The translations under genes were made by a program, and so were the position numbers. Of a stretch of DNA of 64,000 bases, positions 61,551 to 64,000 are shown piece after piece (the stretch's first letter is position 1; the number at the start of each line of letters is the position of its first letter). This stretch comes from Archivesica marissinica (lineage: Eukaryota > Mollusca > Bivalvia > Venerida > Vesicomyidae): positions 13,866,904 through 13,930,903 of the forward strand of contig CM026390.1 in assembly GCA_014843695.1 (NCBI GenBank). Direction: 5' to 3'. The notes below the pieces were generated by a model that saw only the letters and a program-made list of their open reading frames with translations, searched no databases and was not told the DNA's origin.

Positions 61551-61699
61551 CATAAACTGTCTGTACTTAATATGACTAGTGCATCATCATCGTCTCAATG
61601 TTATTTACATGTTAAACATTACAGTAAAATAACTTAGTTTAAGAATATTGTGTATGTCATGTTTATTAATATTATAGCATGCTGTACATCAATTCATTA
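61551..61699. other. Intergenic AT-rich spacer
   Basis: Nothing recognised. Confidence 0.4.
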
Positions 61700-61786
61700 A
61701 GCATTCAAAACGTTTATTTATACACATTTAATTTAGCTCGATTGCGAAACCAGTTCTTACAACTTATATTAATCACTCTCGATACA
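61700..61786 (-). mobile_element. SINE-B 3' tail fragment
   Basis: gattgcgaaaccagttctta, caacttatattaatcactct is the reverse complement of the SINE-B tail (cf. 28862-28920). The head and body are absent. Confidence 0.65.
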
Positions 61787-61930
61787 TCATTCCTGATGTA
61801 ATCCATCGCCACGAGAGAGAGAGAGGAGGCAACGTATATAATATTAAAAATCTGTTTTAACAACTAATATATTGCACACATGTTCATTATGTTGGAAACT
61901 CTGTAATCATGCTAGTTCTTCTGCTGAACT

Positions 61931-64000
61931 GTGGGGGCGTAACCACTGTACCACACCCCTCAATGTGTAACCACTATACCACACCCTCAATGTGTAACCA
62001 CTGTACCACACCCCTCAATGTGTAACCACTATACCACACCCCTCAATGTGTAACCACTGTACAACACCCCTCAATGTGTAACCACTATACCACACCCTCA
62101 ATGTGTAACCACTGTACCACACCCCTCAATGTGTAACCACTATACCACACCCCTCAATGTGTAACCACTATACCAGACCCCTCAATGTGTAACCACTGTA
62201 CCACACTCCTCAATGTGTAACCACTGTACCACATCCTTCAATGTGTAACCACTGTACCACACTCCTCAATGTGTAACCACTATACCACACCCCTCAATGT
62301 GTAACCACTATACCACACCCTCAATGTGTAACCACTGTACCACACCCCTCAATGTGTAACCACTATACCACACCCCTCAATGTGTAACCACTGTACCAAA
62401 CCCCTCAATGTGTAACCACTGTACCACACCCCTCAATGTGTAACCACTGTACCACACTCCTCAATGTGTAACCACTGTACCACACCATCAATGTGTAACC
62501 ACTGTCCCACACCCCTCAATGTGTAACCGCTGTATCACACCCTCAATGTGTACCCACTGTACCACAACCTCAATGTTTAACCACTGTACCACATCCTCAA
62601 TGTGTAACCACTGTACCACACCCCTCAATGTGCAACCACTGTACCACACACCTCAATGTGTAATCACTGTACCACACCCTCAATGTGTAACCACTGTACC
62701 ACACCCCTCAATGTGTAACCACTGTACCACACCCTCAATGTGTAACCACTGTACCACACCCCTCAATGTGTAACCACTATACCACACCCTCAATGTGTAA
62801 CCACTGTACCACACCCATCAATGTGTAACCACTATACCACACCCCTCAATGTGTAACCACTGTACCACACCCCTCAATGTGTAACCACTATACCACACCC
62901 CTCAATGTGTAAACACTGTACCACATCCCTCAATGTGTACCCACTGTACCAAACCATCAATGTGTAACCACTGTACCACACTCCTCAATGTGTAACCACT
63001 ATACCACACCCCTCAATGTGTAACCACTGTACCACACCCTCAATGTGTACCCACTGTACCACACCCTCAATGTGTAACCACTGTACCACATTCCTCAATG
63101 TATAACCACTGTACCACACTCCTCAATGTGTAACCACTGTACCACACCCCTCAATGTGTAACCACTGTACCACATCCTCAATGTCTAACCACTGTACCAC
63201 ATCCTCAATGTGTAACCACTGTACCACACCCTCAATGTGTACCCACTGTACCACACCCTCAATGTGTAACCACTGTACCACACCCTCAATGTGTACCCAC
63301 TGTACCACACCCTCAATGTGTAACCACTGTACCACACCCTCAATGTATAACCACTGTACCATACCCACAATGTATGCCCACCGTATCACACCCTCAATGT
63401 GTAACCACTGTACCACACCCCTTAATGTGTAACCACTGTACCACACCCCTTAATGTGTAACCACTGTACCACACCCCCAATGTGTACCCACTGTACCACA
63501 CCCTCAATGTGTAACCACTATACCACATCCCTCAATGTGTAACCACTGTACCACACCCCCAATGTGTACCCACTGTACCACACCCTCAATGTGTAACCAC
63601 TATACCACACACTCAATGTGTACCCACTGTACCACACCCTCAATGTGTAACCACTGTACCACATTGCTCAATGTGTAACCACTATACCACACCCCTCAAT
63701 GTGTAACCACTGTACCACACCCTCAATGTGTACCCACTGTACCACACCCTCAATGTGTAACCACTGTACCACATCCTCAATGTGTAACCACTGTACCACA
63801 CCCTCAATGTGTAACCACTGTACCACATCCTCAATGTGTAACCACTGTACCACTTCCTCAATGTATACCCACTGTACCACACCATCAATGTGTAACCACT
63901 GTACCACACCCTCAATGTGTAACCACTGTACCACACCCCTCAATGTATACACACTGTACCACACCCTCAATGTGCAACCACTGTACCACACCCCTCAATG
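61931..64000. repeat. 27/28-bp minisatellite with A-box-like motif, runs off right edge
   Basis: About 74 copies of aatgtgtaaccactgtacca, cacccctc (or caccctc). Read on the minus strand each unit contains tggtacagtgg or tggtatagtgg, a full match to the tRNA A-box consensus. The left border (gggggcgtaaccactgtacc) reads in reverse as a SINE-like head start. Open frames on both strands are by-products. Confidence 0.94.

Noticed and set aside
61076..61555. 159-codon Leu/Ser/Pro-rich protein
   Set aside because: It is a translation of a low-complexity pyrimidine tract.

Overview
This window looks like repeat-dominated nuclear DNA of a marine or freshwater invertebrate, most likely a bivalve mollusc. 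The argument is indirect. It holds several decayed non-LTR retrotransposons, a Tc1/mariner transposase remnant and tRNA-derived SINEs of kinds common in lophotrochozoan genomes, there are no bacterial gene layouts, and the unique parts are AT-rich. The species cannot be read from the sequence. I found no host protein-coding gene and no true tRNA or rRNA gene. By my count about 39 kb (roughly 60%) is tandem repeat, in some 18 arrays of mostly unrelated units (12, 66, 15, 28, 38, 64, 4, 36, 22, 43, 18/25, 83, 59, 25, 30, 28 and 28 bp). Most long open reading frames are by-products of those arrays.

Layout. 0-5.3 kb: an L1/Tx1-like LINE on the minus strand running off the left edge, a 12-bp minisatellite, a plus-strand LINE 3' end and a SINE tail. 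5.3-25.2 kb: a 66-bp satellite of about 300 copies with several levels of higher-order structure. 25.3-28.1 kb: minisatellites of 15, 28 and 38 bp. 28.1-39.5 kb: a field of SINEs, small inverted-repeat elements, a nearly complete but dead L2-like LINE (29.7-32.4 kb), a 64-bp minisatellite, a (CAGA)n tract, a LINE remnant and a small element with a minisatellite in its terminal repeat. 39.5-46.5 kb: a 43-bp satellite in two blocks, separated by a GC-rich 18/25-bp array and a LINE 3' end. 46.9-47.8 kb: a Tc1-like transposase whose second catalytic motif has been tandemly amplified. 48-52.4 kb: SINEs, the larger 36-bp minisatellite element and a 59-bp array. 52.4-59.7 kb: 25-, 30- and 28-bp arrays plus an RT fragment, all lying between two complementary halves of one SINE type. 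59.7-64 kb: SINE and LINE remnants, a pyrimidine tract and a 28-bp array running off the right edge.

How the parts relate. The transposable elements are all broken. Several tandem arrays appear to have grown out of them: out of the A-box of tRNA-derived SINEs, out of the terminal inverted repeat of a small DNA element, and out of the transposase catalytic core. The most unusual observations are the SINE apparently split by 7.3 kb of satellite DNA, the element with an expanded terminal repeat found at two loci, and the amplified transposase motif.
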